Shown here piece by piece: positions 1 through 6,329 of a stretch of 8,532 nucleotides of DNA. Every line of letters starts with the position of its first letter. The first letter of the stretch is position 1. Origin of the DNA: Oscillospiraceae bacterium. GTDB taxonomy: Bacteria; Bacillota_A; Clostridia; Oscillospirales; Oscillospiraceae. The position numbers were made by a program, and so were the translations under genes. A model generated the notes under the pieces. It made no database searches. It was not told the DNA's origin and saw only the letters and a list, made by a program, of their open reading frames with translations. The stretch lies in contig SVLG01000071.1 of NCBI GenBank assembly GCA_015068055.1, positions 1 to 8,532 on the forward strand, in the 5' to 3' direction.

Positions 1-1464
1 CTGGGTACAGCGAATTCCATCGACGAGGCTCTGCAGGCATTGAAGGAAGCTCTGGATACTCACGAACAGAAGCTCAGCGATAAGACCAATGAGCTGCAGG
101 AGAAACAGAAAACGGCGGATGAACTGACAAAGCTGGCCGAGGAAGCCGCGGACAAGGCGGAGAGCGCTGAGTCCACCGGCATCGTGGCAGACGGCGATGT
201 CAATCTGGAAGCCAACAGCAGCGATGGAAGCGCCGGCTTCGGTGAAGAGGACAATGCGCTGGGTATTACCGCAGGCGGTACCACCAACATCCGCGGCGGT
301 GAAGGCACAACGCTGGAGAACGTGGATATCGAAAGCGGCAGCGACCTGACGATCGGTAACATGGAGACCAGCGGCGAAGTCAACCTGACGGCTAAGGGTG
401 ACATCAAGGGTGACGCGGATAACAGCGACCGCGACATCATCGCTCCGTCGGCCAATCTCGGCAGCCTGAAGGGTGACATCGGCAGCAAGGACGATCCTCT
501 CAAGACCAGACTGGACGAGGTTTCCGCCTACGGCGAAAATGTCTATCTGGATAACGACAAGGATCTGGCCGTCGATTCCATCATCGGCGAGGAAGAAGTG
601 GATCTGAAGATCGACGGTGATATCACCGACAGCGATTCCAAGGATCCTGGGGCCGAGGATGATGCCGATATCATCGGCGGCGATGTCAACATCGACGCGG
701 AAGGCGACATCGGCAGCAAGGACGATCCTCTGGACGTGGAAGCCGATGAGCTCGGCGCCACCGGCGACGACATTACCATCTCCAGCGAGGGTGACGTAAA
801 GGTCGATGAGATCGAGGGTTCCGATGTGGATATCAGCAGCGGCGGCTCTGTCACCGACAAGGATGACGACAAGGATTCCATTATTGCCGATAATCTGCAC
901 ATCGATGCGGGTACCGTTGGCGAGAAAGATAATCCTCTGAACATTCTTGTTTCCGGCAACGTGGACATCCATGCTCTCTACGGCTATATCCACTACCGCA
1001 ACAGCTACCGTGCTCCCGTGGGTTACGATTACCGCACATTGATCCACAAGCCCACCGGCGTCCGCGTGTCCGGCTACTTCTCCAATGATGCCGAACTCCA
1101 TGTGGATGATGCCTGCGAGCATGGAGACTGCCTCCTCTGCAAGTATCTCTCTCTGCTTCCCGATACTGTTGCGCTGGCCCGCTATCGCCTCTCCGTAAGT
1201 GGCGACTACTACGGCATGCTTCTGGTCCAGATTCCCGTGGACGAAGAGTATGAGGGGCAGATCGTGACCATCGCCTATTGTGAGGACGGCGAACTGAAGA
1301 CGATCCAGGTCAGAGTCAAGGATGGTTTTGCCAGCTTCTTCATCGATGAGCTGCATACCTTCGTGGTGCTGAATGGACCGTACCATGTGGTGACGGAAAA
1401 TGGACAGCAGCTGCTTGTGTCGGATGCTACCGGCGAAGTCATCCTGGTAAACGAACTCCTGTAA
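1..1464 (+). CDS. Large secreted/surface repeat protein, filamentous-adhesin-like, C-terminal 487 residues (5' partial)
   Basis: The frame is open from the first base, so the true start lies upstream; a TTG at 40 is only an internal codon. Visible order: an Ala/Glu/Lys-rich heptad-like coiled coil (about residues 1-58), then about 270 residues of very acidic, Gly/Asp/Ile/Val-rich short repeats (GDVNLEA, GDITI, GDVKVDEI, GDIGSKDDPL) typical of parallel beta-helix or filamentous-haemagglutinin-type stalks, then a globular C-terminal domain of about 150 residues rich in aromatics with a CEHGDCLLC cysteine cluster. It ends in VNELL with no LPXTG signal or final membrane segment, so anchoring, if any, is elsewhere. 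The role is probably an extracellular adhesin or structural surface protein; this is inferred from repeat style, not from a named domain. It is followed by two hairpins and appears to end its own transcript. Confidence 0.8.
   Translation: MGTANSIDEALQALKEALDTHEQKLSDKTNELQEKQKTADELTKLAEEAADKAESAESTGIVADGDVNLEANSSDGSAGFGEEDNALGITAGGTTNIRGGEGTTLENVDIESGSDLTIGNMETSGEVNLTAKGDIKGDADNSDRDIIAPSANLGSLKGDIGSKDDPLKTRLDEVSAYGENVYLDNDKDLAVDSIIGEEEVDLKIDGDITDSDSKDPGAEDDADIIGGDVNIDAEGDIGSKDDPLDVEADELGATGDDITISSEGDVKVDEIEGSDVDISSGGSVTDKDDDKDSIIADNLHIDAGTVGEKDNPLNILVSGNVDIHALYGYIHYRNSYRAPVGYDYRTLIHKPTGVRVSGYFSNDAELHVDDACEHGDCLLCKYLSLLPDTVALARYRLSVSGDYYGMLLVQIPVDEEYEGQIVTIAYCEDGELKTIQVRVKDGFASFFIDELHTFVVLNGPYHVVTENGQQLLVSDATGEVILVNELL
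475..731 (+). repeat. Exact 26-bp direct repeat pair inside the beta-helix region
   Basis: Bases 475-500 and 706-731 are identical over 26 bp and encode the repeated segment DIGSKDDPL. The copies are 231 bp (77 codons) apart, in the same frame. A diverged third copy of the protein motif (GTVGEKDNPL) starts at 910, 69 codons after the second. Each is preceded by a related segment of the form D-II-x-N-(I/L)-x-A, so the unit is a longer protein module of roughly 70-77 residues, not just the short motif. The exact identity at DNA level suggests recent duplication or gene conversion. Confidence 0.85.
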
Positions 1465-1485
1465 GACAGGAAAACCAAACAAATG

Positions 1486-1513
1486 ACCCGGGTGCTGCCG
1501 ACAGCACCCGGGT
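1486..1513 (+). terminator. Perfect 12-bp GC-rich hairpin after the surface-protein gene
   Basis: Arms 1486-1497 and 1502-1513 are exact reverse complements (ACCCGGGTGCTG), with loop CCGA, beginning 21 bp after the stop codon. There is no T-run after it, so if it terminates, it does so by stem strength alone or together with the next hairpin. Confidence 0.6.
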
Positions 1514-1521
1514 CGCGGGAA

Positions 1522-1555
1522 GAAGCCCGGCTCCACTCTTGGGGAGCCGGGCTTC
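1522..1555 (+). terminator. Second tandem 13-bp hairpin
   Basis: Arms 1522-1534 and 1543-1555 are exact reverse complements (GAAGCCCGGCTCC), with an 8-base loop. It lies 8 bp after the first hairpin. The downstream bases (ATTCCGCC) do not form a clear U-tract. It probably works with the first hairpin to insulate the surface-protein gene from the next transcript. Confidence 0.55.
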
Positions 1556-1599
1556 ATTCCGCCTGAACGACAAATTTGGGCTTAGCCGGTGGCTTTTCA

Positions 1600-1628
1600 T
1601 TGCCATCGGTTGTTTCCTATAGTATGAT
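1600..1628 (+). promoter_or_regulatory. Sigma-A-type promoter upstream of the beta-glucosidase remnant
   Basis: TTGCCA at 1600-1605 and TATGAT at 1623-1628 are separated by exactly 17 bp, each matching the consensus at five of six positions. A start codon with AGGAGG (1644-1649) follows at 1660. As the first gene is now decayed, this promoter probably mainly serves the DUF5655, YdeI-like and methyltransferase genes. Confidence 0.7.
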
Positions 1629-1659
1629 AAACCCATCAAAAACAGGAGGCGGGGAGAGC

Positions 1660-2282
1660 ATGGAATTATTCGATTATGAAAAGAAGCACGCCGACTTTGC
1701 CTCGGCGGCGGGAACAAGGTGAAAAAAGGCGTCAGCGTGGAGTATCAGTACTGCACCGCTCTCCCCATCGGCACCGCTCTGGCCCAGAGCTGGAACGTGG
1801 AGCTGGCCGAGGGCTGCGGTGACATTGTAGGCAGTGAGATGGAACGCTTCGGTGTGCATTTCTGGCTGGCTCCGGTGCTGAACATCCACCGGAGCATCCT
1901 CTGCGGCCGTAACTTTGAGTACTTTTCGGAAGATCCGCTCATCGGCGGAAAAATGGCGGCGGCGCTGACGCGGGGCGTGCAGAAGCACCCCGGTTGCGGC
2001 ACCACCATCAAGCATTACTGCGCCAACAATAGCGAGTGGGGCTATCAGGGCATCGTGATGACCGACTGGCTCATTTCGCTGATGCCGGCAGACAAGGCTT
2101 CCCCTTACCGGAAGCCCCGGGCTTCTCTCATCGCGGCGGCAAGCGGCGAGCTGGTGATGCCCGGCGACAAAAAGGATGTAAAGGATATTCTTTCCGCGCT
2201 GCAAAGCGGGGAACTCAGCCGGACCCGGCTGGAAGTGAACGCCAGCCGTCTTTACCGTATATGGAAGAAGCTGGCGAAATAA
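1660..2282 (+). pseudogene. Decayed glycoside hydrolase family 3 beta-glucosidase
   Basis: A well-placed ATG at 1660 (AGGAGG 11 bp upstream) starts MELFDYEKKHADFA, resembling the first residues of clostridial GH3 beta-glucosidases, but the frame stops at TGA 1720-1722 after 20 codons. The next frame (open from 1680; nominal GTG at 1719) then carries GH3 TIM-barrel sequence: ALPIGTALAQSWN, WLAPVLNIHRS, GRNFEYFSEDP, GTTIKHYCANN, GYQGIVMTDW and a C-terminal LVMPGDKKD helix region. The Asp of VMTDW is the expected nucleophile. CANNS joins straight to EWGYQG, where intact relatives have roughly 60 more residues, and the several-hundred-residue (alpha/beta)6 sandwich domain is missing between the start and the barrel. 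The order (sandwich-type start first, barrel last) suggests the circularly permuted GH3 type known from Ruminococcus and Butyrivibrio. About 200 codons remain of an expected 700-plus, so activity is very unlikely. Confidence 0.8.
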
Positions 2283-2298
2283 AAGCGGTGGGGGGAGT

Positions 2299-2685
2299 AT
2301 GGACCATATAAAAGAGGACAGCTTGCTGTTCTTTCATCAGCAGCCGGCAGCCTATCCCCTGTACGAAGCCTTTGTATCGGGGCTGTTGGATCGTTTTCCG
2401 GCTACCGCTGTGCGGGTACAAAAGACGCAGATCACCTTTTCCAACCGCCATGTGTTCGCCTGCGTTTCTTTTCAGCGGGTAAAAAAGAAGACGGAGCTGC
2501 CCCAACCGTACATGGTTCTTACGCTGGGGCTGCCCTATCCCCTTTTCTCCGGGCGCGTGGCCGCGAAAACCGAGCCTTATCCCGGAAGATGGACCACGCA
2601 TATCGTGGTCGGACGAGCGGAAGAAGTAGACGAAGAACTGTTTGCGTGGGTGCGGGAGGCCTATGACTTTGCGGAAAGAAAGTGA
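2299..2685 (+). CDS. DUF5655 domain-containing protein
   Basis: A 128-residue protein that looks like a stand-alone DUF5655 domain: a conserved helix with PLYEAF, then VQKTQITFSNRHVFACVSF, YMVLTLGLPYPL, RWTTHIVVG and a final acidic helix ending in REAYDFAE. The family is small, soluble and of unknown function; it sometimes occurs beside or fused to DUF4287/DUF1801-like domains. There is no signal peptide or membrane segment. The start is supported by GGGGGGAG just upstream and by the family-like N-terminus. It begins 16 bp after the GH3 remnant, and its last 23 bases overlap the start of the YdeI-like gene, so the two are probably translationally coupled. Family assignment is from pattern recognition and is fairly secure; the function is unknown. 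Confidence 0.75.
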   Translation: MDHIKEDSLLFFHQQPAAYPLYEAFVSGLLDRFPATAVRVQKTQITFSNRHVFACVSFQRVKKKTELPQPYMVLTLGLPYPLFSGRVAAKTEPYPGRWTTHIVVGRAEEVDEELFAWVREAYDFAERK

Positions 2686-3238
2686 ACTTTATACAAGTGA
2701 CCGGCAGGAATGGCGACGCTGGCTTTCCGAACACTTTGAAACAGAAACGGGAATCTGGCTTGTGTTTCCCATGAAAGCATCGGGAGAAGATCGTCTTTCC
2801 TATAACGATGCGGTGGAGGAGGCCCTTTGTTTCGGCTGGATCGACAGCACCATCCGGAACATGGACGCCGCCCATCGGGCCCAGCATTTCACACCCCGAA
2901 AAAAGGGCAGCGCTTACTCGCGGCCCAACATCGAGAGGCTGATTTGGCTGGAAAGACAGGGGCTCATCCATCCGAAAGTCCGGGAGAGCGTGCTGCCGAT
3001 TGTTGAAGCTCCCTATGTGTTTCCCGAAGACATCATGGCGGTCATAAAGGCCGATGGTGCGGCGTGGGAGAACTATCGGCATTTCCCGGAGGGCTATAAA
3101 AGAATCCGCATTGCCTACATCGACGCGGCCAGAAAAAGACCGGCGGAATTTGAAAAACGGCTGAAGAACTTTCTTGCCAAAACCAGAGAGAATAAACGAA
3201 TCGCGGGCTATGGAGGCATCGATAAATACTATGTCTGA
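2663..3238 (+). CDS. YdeI/OmpD-associated family protein
   Basis: The 191-residue product carries the hallmarks of the YdeI/OmpD-associated family: an N-terminal EWRRWLSEHF segment, GIWLVFPMKASG, the strongly conserved EEALCFGWIDS, HFTPRKKGSAYSRPN and a C-terminal KTRENKRI helix. Family members are cytoplasmic, and some have been linked to bacteriocin or peptide resistance; the biochemical activity is not established. I chose ATG 2663 because it overlaps the upstream stop closely. GGGAGG lies only 3 bp before it, so TTG 2669 (spacing 9) is a real alternative; the longer TTG 2642 frame has no support. It overlaps the DUF5655 gene by 23 bp and the methyltransferase start by 8 bp, which points to one operon. 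Confident in the family, not in the role. Confidence 0.85.
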   Translation: MTLRKESELYTSDRQEWRRWLSEHFETETGIWLVFPMKASGEDRLSYNDAVEEALCFGWIDSTIRNMDAAHRAQHFTPRKKGSAYSRPNIERLIWLERQGLIHPKVRESVLPIVEAPYVFPEDIMAVIKADGAAWENYRHFPEGYKRIRIAYIDAARKRPAEFEKRLKNFLAKTRENKRIAGYGGIDKYYV

Positions 3239-3837
3239 GCGGGCTAAGGAGAACAACTGGGAAACGCTCCTGCAAATAAAAACCGATGGTCTGGACGATG
3301 TAAACTCGGACGAGCATCATTACCGCTATGAGCCCACGCTTTACCGTGTTCTGGAACGTCTCGCAGAGAGCGGACTTTTCGGGGCAGGGGACACGGTGCT
3401 GGACTACGGCTGCGGAAAAGGGCGAGTCTGCTTCTTCCTTTCCCATCGGACGAAGGCGGAAGCCATTGGCATCGAGTATGATGAGCGACTGTATGGTGCG
3501 GCGTTGGAAAACCGGAAGACGGCGGCAGCGGGGGCGACCTTTGTTCTGACGCGGGCCGAGGAATATGAAGTGCCGTCTTTTGTCAACCGCTGTTTTTTTC
3601 TTCAATCCCTTTTCCGCTGCTCTTCTTCAAAAGGTGATGTCCAAGGTTATGGAATCCTGGTATGAGAATCCGAGGGAAGTGCAGTTGTTCTTTTATTATC
3701 CCTTTGATGACTATATTTCTTATCTGATGTGCGTGGACGAACTGGAGTTTTGCGAGGAGATCGTCTGCGGAGAAAAGCCACAGGATCGGCTGATGGTTTT
3801 TCGCCTGCCCTGTATCGCAAACGGTACGGAAGCGTGA
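3231..3837 (+). pseudogene. Class I SAM-dependent methyltransferase, frame broken at a T7 run
   Basis: The first part (from ATG 3231, or in-frame ATG 3210) has a clear Rossmann SAM site: VLDYGCGKGR (GxGxG at residues 60-64) followed by AIGIEYDE, whose acidic residue normally binds the SAM ribose. This frame then runs into nonsense and stops at 3665 after 144 codons. The continuation is in the next frame: FFFNPFSAALLQKVMSKV, YYPFDDYISYL and a stop at 3837. FxFNPF is the expected substrate-side motif of this group. Reading one T fewer in the run of seven T at 3593-3599 joins the halves as NRCFFFNPF, giving about 201 residues, a normal length. So either one T was gained in the genome, the run varies between cells, or the base is a sequencing error. 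The start overlaps the YdeI-like gene by 8 bp; GGAGG at 3212-3216 is 14 bp from ATG 3231. The substrate is unknown. Confidence 0.8.
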
Positions 3838-3916
3838 CTTGGTCACGGAAAGCATCAGGGCAAGGGGTTATACTGAGCACAAGATAAGAAATTAAAAATC
3901 AAAGGAGAATTCAAAA

Positions 3917-4138
3917 ATGAAAACTTACGAACTGGTAATCGAGGAAAAGCAGCCTACCTGCGGCGGCAGAGCACCCACCAAGTCGGAAATCCGTACGGTG
4001 ACCACGGCGGATCCCGTGGCATATGTAAGGGAGCAGGAACCCAACGGCAAGCTGGAAGTAGAGGAGAGCGCAAACGGCGTTGCGGTTACTATCGATCGTA
4101 ACGGCCTTTGGATCAGGTACGAATTCACCGAGGACTAA
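3917..4138 (+). CDS. Small acidic protein of unknown function (73 residues)
   Basis: I do not recognise a named family. The start is very well supported: AGGAG at 3903-3907 with 9 bp to ATG in an A-rich leader. The product is soluble, has a single Cys in TCGGRAPT near the N-terminus, and alternates charged and beta-branched residues (YELVIEEK, SEIRTVTT, GVAVTIDRNGLWIRYEF), suggesting a small beta-sheet fold; it has no signal peptide or membrane helix. It lies 79 bp after the methyltransferase stop; TATACT at 3869-3874 could be a -10 box, but I see no matching -35. The antisense frame (3925-4128) is a shadow. It could be expressed on its own or with the operon; the perfect hairpin downstream closes the unit. 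Confidence 0.7.
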   Translation: MKTYELVIEEKQPTCGGRAPTKSEIRTVTTADPVAYVREQEPNGKLEVEESANGVAVTIDRNGLWIRYEFTED

Positions 4139-4150
4139 TATAAGGAGAAA

Positions 4151-4186
4151 ATGGGAGACCCGCCGGTGCCCGAAACAGGTTTTTGA
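4151..4186 (+). CDS. Possible 11-codon mini-ORF
   Basis: TAAGGAG sits 7 bp before an ATG that encodes MGDPPVPETGF and then TGA. It begins 12 bp after the stop of the 73-residue gene. The Shine-Dalgarno is as good as that of real genes here, but eleven codons carry almost no coding signal. It may be a small peptide, a chance ORF, or the stub of a lost gene. VPETG looks superficially like a sortase motif, but there is no signal peptide, hydrophobic segment or basic tail. Confidence 0.2.
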   Translation: MGDPPVPETGF

Positions 4187-4211
4187 CGTTGGCTCGTTAG
4201 AGACGAAATAA

Positions 4212-4242
4212 GGCCTCGCCGCACACTATATGCGGCGAGGCC
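4212..4242. terminator. Perfect 12-bp hairpin between convergent genes, likely bidirectional
   Basis: Arms 4212-4223 and 4231-4242 are exact reverse complements (GGCCTCGCCGCA) with a 7-base loop. Read leftward, the hairpin is followed by TTATTTCGTCT, a modest U-rich tail suited to ending the hydrolase transcript. Read rightward, it is followed by CTGTCTGTTTG, which is weaker. It is therefore probably shared, and better for the minus strand. Confidence 0.75.
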
Positions 4243-4257
4243 CTGTCTGTTTGTGCA

Positions 4258-5709
4258 TCAGGCCTTCTGGAAACGCACCGGAGCCACACCGGGAGTGGGC
4301 TCAAAGGTCACGTCAAGGAAGCTGATTTTTCCGTCCATGCCGTAGCCGAACTGGGCCGGCAGACTGAGCCCCATGGTGGGGAGCATGAGGTTGAAGAAGT
4401 CGTAGTGGAAGTGCATCATCATGGCGCCGAAGCCGTTGAGGGTACCCGAGAGCTGGCCGCTGTTTTCCTGCAGGGTGAGGGTGCCGAAGGCCGGATGGGT
4501 GAAGGTGCCGGTGTACTCTTCCATGGGATGCGTGACGGAAGTGCCCGGGATCTGCATGGCAGCCATGGCCTTCTGGCCCTCGGCCATGGCCGCAAAGATG
4601 CCGCCGATGGTGGCCTGGAACTTTTCGTTCCAGGAGTTGTCCTCAAAGCCCAGAACGGCGTCGAGAATCATATAGGTCAGCGGGTAGATCATAAAGTTGG
4701 AGTTGCCGTTGGTGAGGAGGGAGATGCCGAAATTCTGCTGAGGCAGCAGGGTTACCAGGGAGGAGAAGCCCAGGGTGTTGCCGCCGTGGCTGACCATGGG
4801 CACACCGCGGTAAATGTCTGTGAACCAGCCGAGACCATACCTGGCCTCGCTGATTTCGGGCAGCTGCCAGAAATAGGGCGTGCCGTCCATCTGCGGGCTG
4901 TGCATCATCTGCAGCTGAGAGGCAGAGACGAGGACCTTGCCGTTCCATGTGCCGTCGCCCAGTTGGAACTTCAGGTACTTTTCCATGTCGGCGGCGTTGG
5001 AGACGATGCCGCCGGCGGGCGCCACGCCCCGCAGGGGGAGATATTCGGTCTGCATGTAATCGGCACCGGTGAACACATAGCCACGGGAGTGATCCTCGAT
5101 CTCCTCCAGCTTTTCGGCGTAGAAGGAGGTGTCGGCCATGCCCAGCTCATCGAGGATGCGCTTTTGCACGAAGTCCTCCCAGCTCATGCCGCTGAGCACT
5201 TCTACCAGATAACCTGCCAACATGACCATCTGGTTGGAATACTGCAGGACGCTACGGAAGGGGGCGGCACTCTGGAGGTACTGCAGCTCCTCCACCATGG
5301 CCTTGCGGTCATCCTTGGTGCAGAAGACGGCGTGGGCATCGTACTTGGCAAGACCGCTGCGGTGGCACATGAGGTCGCGGGCGGTGACGTTCTTTTCAGC
5401 CACGCTGTCGGCTAGTTTCAGCCAGGGGATGTACTCGCAGACGGGCTTGTCCCAATCCAGCTTGCCTTCGTCGCAGAGCATGCCCAGGGCCAGTGCGGTG
5501 AAGGACTTGGTCACCGAGCCGATGGGCAGGTGGGTCTGGGTGGTCATGGGGAGATTTGCGGCCAGGTCGCGGCTGCCGTAGGCTCTGGAAAAAATGGTTT
5601 CTCCGTTTTGCACCAGTGTAACGGATACGCCGGGCAGGTTCCAGAGCTTCAGCATTTCGCTGACCTTGCTGTCCATGGTGGTGAGAATGTTTTCGAGCTG
5701 TGCAGACAT
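4258..5709 (-). CDS. Serine beta-lactamase-fold hydrolase (class C / AmpC-PBP type)
   Basis: The 483-residue product shows all three active-site signatures of the beta-lactamase/penicillin-binding fold: SVTK (Ser65, Lys68), YSN (157-159) and HGG (308-310, the KTG equivalent). Other conserved blocks are LPGVSV near the start, CHRSGL, and APAGGIVSNAADM. The last 100 residues form a separate small beta domain (YTGTFTHPAFGTL) like those appended to many such hydrolases (DUF3471-like). No signal peptide is seen, so it is probably cytoplasmic and more likely an esterase, peptidase or D-amino-acid-peptide hydrolase than a resistance enzyme. ATG 5709 is chosen because AAAGGAGA lies 8 bp upstream; the frame can be extended to 5787 with a Cys/Lys-rich stretch that lacks support. 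It is divergent from the XRE-cupin regulators, 80 bp apart, and I see no clear promoter of its own in that gap. Regulation by those proteins is an inference from position. Confidence 0.9.
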   Translation of the reverse strand: MSAQLENILTTMDSKVSEMLKLWNLPGVSVTLVQNGETIFSRAYGSRDLAANLPMTTQTHLPIGSVTKSFTALALGMLCDEGKLDWDKPVCEYIPWLKLADSVAEKNVTARDLMCHRSGLAKYDAHAVFCTKDDRKAMVEELQYLQSAAPFRSVLQYSNQMVMLAGYLVEVLSGMSWEDFVQKRILDELGMADTSFYAEKLEEIEDHSRGYVFTGADYMQTEYLPLRGVAPAGGIVSNAADMEKYLKFQLGDGTWNGKVLVSASQLQMMHSPQMDGTPYFWQLPEISEARYGLGWFTDIYRGVPMVSHGGNTLGFSSLVTLLPQQNFGISLLTNGNSNFMIYPLTYMILDAVLGFEDNSWNEKFQATIGGIFAAMAEGQKAMAAMQIPGTSVTHPMEEYTGTFTHPAFGTLTLQENSGQLSGTLNGFGAMMMHFHYDFFNLMLPTMGLSLPAQFGYGMDGKISFLDVTFEPTPGVAPVRFQKA

Positions 5710-5736
5710 GGTGAGTCTCCTTTCTTTCAATGAGGC

Positions 5737-5765
5737 TTGACATACTCGTTTTGCTTTTTTACAAT
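5737..5765 (+). promoter_or_regulatory. Near-consensus promoter of the XRE-cupin pair
   Basis: TTGACA (5737-5742, perfect -35) and TACAAT (5760-5765) are separated by exactly 17 bp. The start codon at 5790 follows 24 bp after the -10, so the leader is short. The site lies in the 80-bp gap shared with the divergent hydrolase and is a natural place for autoregulation, though I do not see a convincing operator palindrome. Confidence 0.8.
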
Positions 5766-5789
5766 TCTTACAGCGAGGTGAATGCACGC

Positions 5790-6329
5790 ATGCTGGGTGA
5801 TAAAATTCGTGAAATTCGTAAATCCGAAAGTCTGACGGTGACCGCTTTGGCGGAAAGGGTCGGTGTTTCCGAGAGCTATATTTCCCAACTGGAACGGGGT
5901 CTTGCCGATCCCTCGGTTTCGCTGCTGCGGCGGCTGGCCTTTACGCTGCAGGTTTCGGTCAGTGCCTTTTTTGATGAAGAGGGGGCGGAGCCCATCGTGA
6001 CCAGACTGGCCGAGCGGGAAGAGAGCGCCGATGGGGGAGGGAATGTGTCCTTTTCCTGGATTTCTCCGGCAGCGGACGGACTCCGAATGGAGATGGCCGA
6101 GGTTCGCTTTGTTCCCGGAGCCGAGGTGACGGCCCCGGAAAATCCGCATTATACCTGCCTCTTTCTGACGGAAGGCAGCTTGCGTATCCGCTATCAGGAT
6201 ACGGATGTGACGCTGCAAAGCGGAGACAGCATCTTCATCCCGGCCCAGACGGAGTACCGGGTGATGAACCGGGAAGACAGCGTGGCCGTGGGCATCGTTT
6301 GTGTGGCGAAGGGAGGAAACGACCGATGA
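5790..6329 (+). CDS. XRE-family transcriptional regulator with C-terminal cupin domain (first of tandem pair)
   Basis: The 179-residue product has an N-terminal XRE helix-turn-helix (about residues 4-60; LTVTALAERVG then SESYISQLERGLADPS, with SQLERG in the recognition helix) and a C-terminal cupin sensor barrel (about 110-175; CLFLTEGSLRIRY, LQSGDSIFIPAQTEYRV). This is the PuuR-like XRE-cupin architecture, in which the cupin usually senses a small metabolite and the protein binds DNA as a dimer, often repressing neighbouring catabolic genes. ATG 5790 is preferred over a longer frame from TTG 5730 because GAGGTGA lies about 9 bp upstream and the promoter overlaps the longer frame. It ends in an ATGA overlap with a paralogous regulator and is divergent from the hydrolase. 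The ligand is unknown. Confidence 0.9.
   Translation: MLGDKIREIRKSESLTVTALAERVGVSESYISQLERGLADPSVSLLRRLAFTLQVSVSAFFDEEGAEPIVTRLAEREESADGGGNVSFSWISPAADGLRMEMAEVRFVPGAEVTAPENPHYTCLFLTEGSLRIRYQDTDVTLQSGDSIFIPAQTEYRVMNREDSVAVGIVCVAKGGNDR

Noticed and set aside
60..968. Two minus-strand open frames (60-503 and 543-968), Ser/Pro-rich
   Set aside because: Low-complexity Ser/Leu/Pro translations are what results from reading the acidic Gly/Asp repeats backwards.
1719..2282. A stand-alone 187-residue gene starting at GTG 1719
   Set aside because: No Shine-Dalgarno precedes it and it starts in the middle of a GH3 barrel; the preceding ATG at 1660 with similar-family N-terminus shows it is the rest of a deleted gene.
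2036..2311. 91-codon open frame overlapping the GH3 remnant
   Set aside because: Out-of-frame Arg/Gly-rich shadow of the GH3 barrel sequence; no Shine-Dalgarno.
2519..3256. 245-codon open frame on the minus strand
   Set aside because: Antisense to the DUF5655 and YdeI-like genes, which have family motifs and good start sites.
3565..3837. A separate 90-residue gene starting at 3565
   Set aside because: Its first residues before the T-run make no sense for the family, while FFFNPF onward completes the upstream methyltransferase after a one-base shift.
3834..3846. GTGAC-TTG-GTCAC inverted repeat after the methyltransferase
   Set aside because: Only 5 bp with a 3-base loop and no T-run; too short to call an operator or terminator.
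4166..4180. VPETG as a sortase signal
   Set aside because: The mini-ORF has no signal peptide, hydrophobic stretch or positively charged tail.
4405..5415. 336-codon open frame on the plus strand
   Set aside because: It is wholly antisense to the beta-lactamase-fold gene, which carries all three active-site motifs; the antisense translation is His/Gly/Val-rich with no recognisable domain and no Shine-Dalgarno.
5710..5787. N-terminal extension of the hydrolase with CKNCKKAKRVC, a possible zinc-binding segment
   Set aside because: It overlaps the regulator promoter and lies upstream of the strong AAAGGAGA for ATG 5709; it has no start signal of its own.
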